A stretch of 5,246 bases of DNA from Actinomycetota bacterium (GTDB lineage: Bacteria; Actinomycetota; Acidimicrobiia; Spongiisociales; ZC4RG35). Location of the stretch: positions 1 through 5,246 of the forward strand of contig JAPUJM010000228.1 in assembly GCA_027296205.1 (NCBI GenBank), written 5' to 3'. This document shows positions 5,111 to 5,246 of this stretch, one piece after another. Position numbers and translations under genes: made by a program. The notes under the pieces are model-generated. The model did not search any database, was not told where the DNA came from, and saw nothing but the letters and a program-made list of their open reading frames with translations. How positions within the stretch are numbered: position 1 is the stretch's first letter; the number at the start of each line of letters is the position of its first letter.

Positions 5111-5246
5111 CGTGCCCGTAGGTCGATGTACCAGCCCGTGCACATGTTGATGCCCGTATCGGCTGAATCGGCGTGTGGCGTTTCGTCGCTCAGAACACGG
5201 GACTTCGGTGAGTCGGAGAGTGCTGTCGTGTCGTCCCGTATCGGCT
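5077..5246 (-). CDS. Unidentified protein, C-terminal end (5' part beyond right edge)
   Basis: On the minus strand one frame is open from the right edge to a TGA whose complement is TCA at 5077-5079, giving 55 visible residues. The first half is rich in Asp, Ser and Thr (DDTTALSDSPKSRVLSDE, residues 4-21). It ends with INMCTGWYIDLRARQEKLI (32-50), then SENLS, which reads like an ordered segment followed by a helical tail. Its wobble positions are mostly G or C, like the known genes. It would converge on rnc and overlap it by 8 bases. I do not recognise the family and assign no function. Caution: an open + frame from an ATG at 5126 shares the same wobble positions, so composition cannot separate the two, and the stretch may be non-coding. 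I prefer the minus frame because it continues to a stop abutting rnc. Confidence 0.35.
   Translation of the reverse strand, partial: PIRDDTTALSDSPKSRVLSDETPHADSADTGINMCTGWYIDLRARQEKLISENLS
5153..5246. repeat. 12-base direct repeat at the right end
   Basis: CCCGTATCGGCT occurs at 5153-5164 and again at 5235-5246, the last bases of the window, with starts 82 bases apart. Because 82 is not a multiple of 3, the copies fall in different reading frames, so this is not a repeated peptide. The second copy may be longer than can be seen. It could be two units of a dispersed or tandem intergenic repeat, or chance. Confidence 0.4.

Noticed and set aside
5126..5246. Open + strand frame from ATG 5126 to the right edge as a following gene
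   Set aside because: It has only a weak purine run just before the ATG, a Ser/Val-rich peptide without recognisable motif, and it mirrors the wobble positions of the minus-strand frame. It cannot be excluded without more sequence.
1..5246. Mobile elements, CRISPR arrays, tRNA, rRNA, riboswitches, defence genes
   Set aside because: The window is filled by core genes with gaps of 20 bases or less up to 5084, and the last 162 bases show no terminal inverted repeats, spaced repeat array or tRNA-like fold.

Overview
This is a dense stretch of bacterial housekeeping genes. Eight genes run head to tail on the + strand, in the order recG (3' part only), rsmD, coaD, a SepIVA/DivIVA-like coiled-coil gene, yceD (DUF177), rpmF, plsX and rnc. 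The order coaD, coiled-coil gene, DUF177, rpmF, rnc is characteristic of Actinobacteria; mycobacteria have the SepIVA gene at the same place. The base composition is GC-rich with mostly G/C wobble positions, and one start codon is a rare TTG, which fits that phylum. plsX next to rpmF is unlike mycobacteria and suggests a deeper actinobacterial lineage, perhaps Acidimicrobiia or a relative. That placement is inference from gene order and protein character only.

Layout: recG enters from the left edge and stops at 1196. rsmD follows after 16 bases. rsmD/coaD and coaD/coiled-coil gene each overlap by 4 bases (ATGA). yceD starts 1 base after the coiled-coil gene. rpmF lies 20 bases further on, behind the clearest Shine-Dalgarno site of the window. 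plsX starts on TTG 5 bases after rpmF, and rnc overlaps plsX by 4 bases (ATGA). No gap between these genes exceeds 20 bases and no internal promoter or terminator is evident, so the block looks like one transcript with translational coupling. From 5085 to the edge the character changes: the best candidate is the 3' end of a minus-strand gene converging on rnc, and the stretch also carries a 12-base direct repeat.

Function: the genes combine fork repair (RecG), ribosome making (RsmD 16S methylation, YceD, L32, RNase III), CoA supply (CoaD), membrane lipid synthesis (PlsX) and probably envelope growth or septation (the coiled-coil protein). They plausibly tie ribosome output to membrane and envelope growth. 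All recognised proteins keep their key motifs. I saw no mobile element, CRISPR array, tRNA or rRNA, and no clear sign of a new system. The most interesting items are the compact SepIVA-like protein and the unidentified right-hand end.
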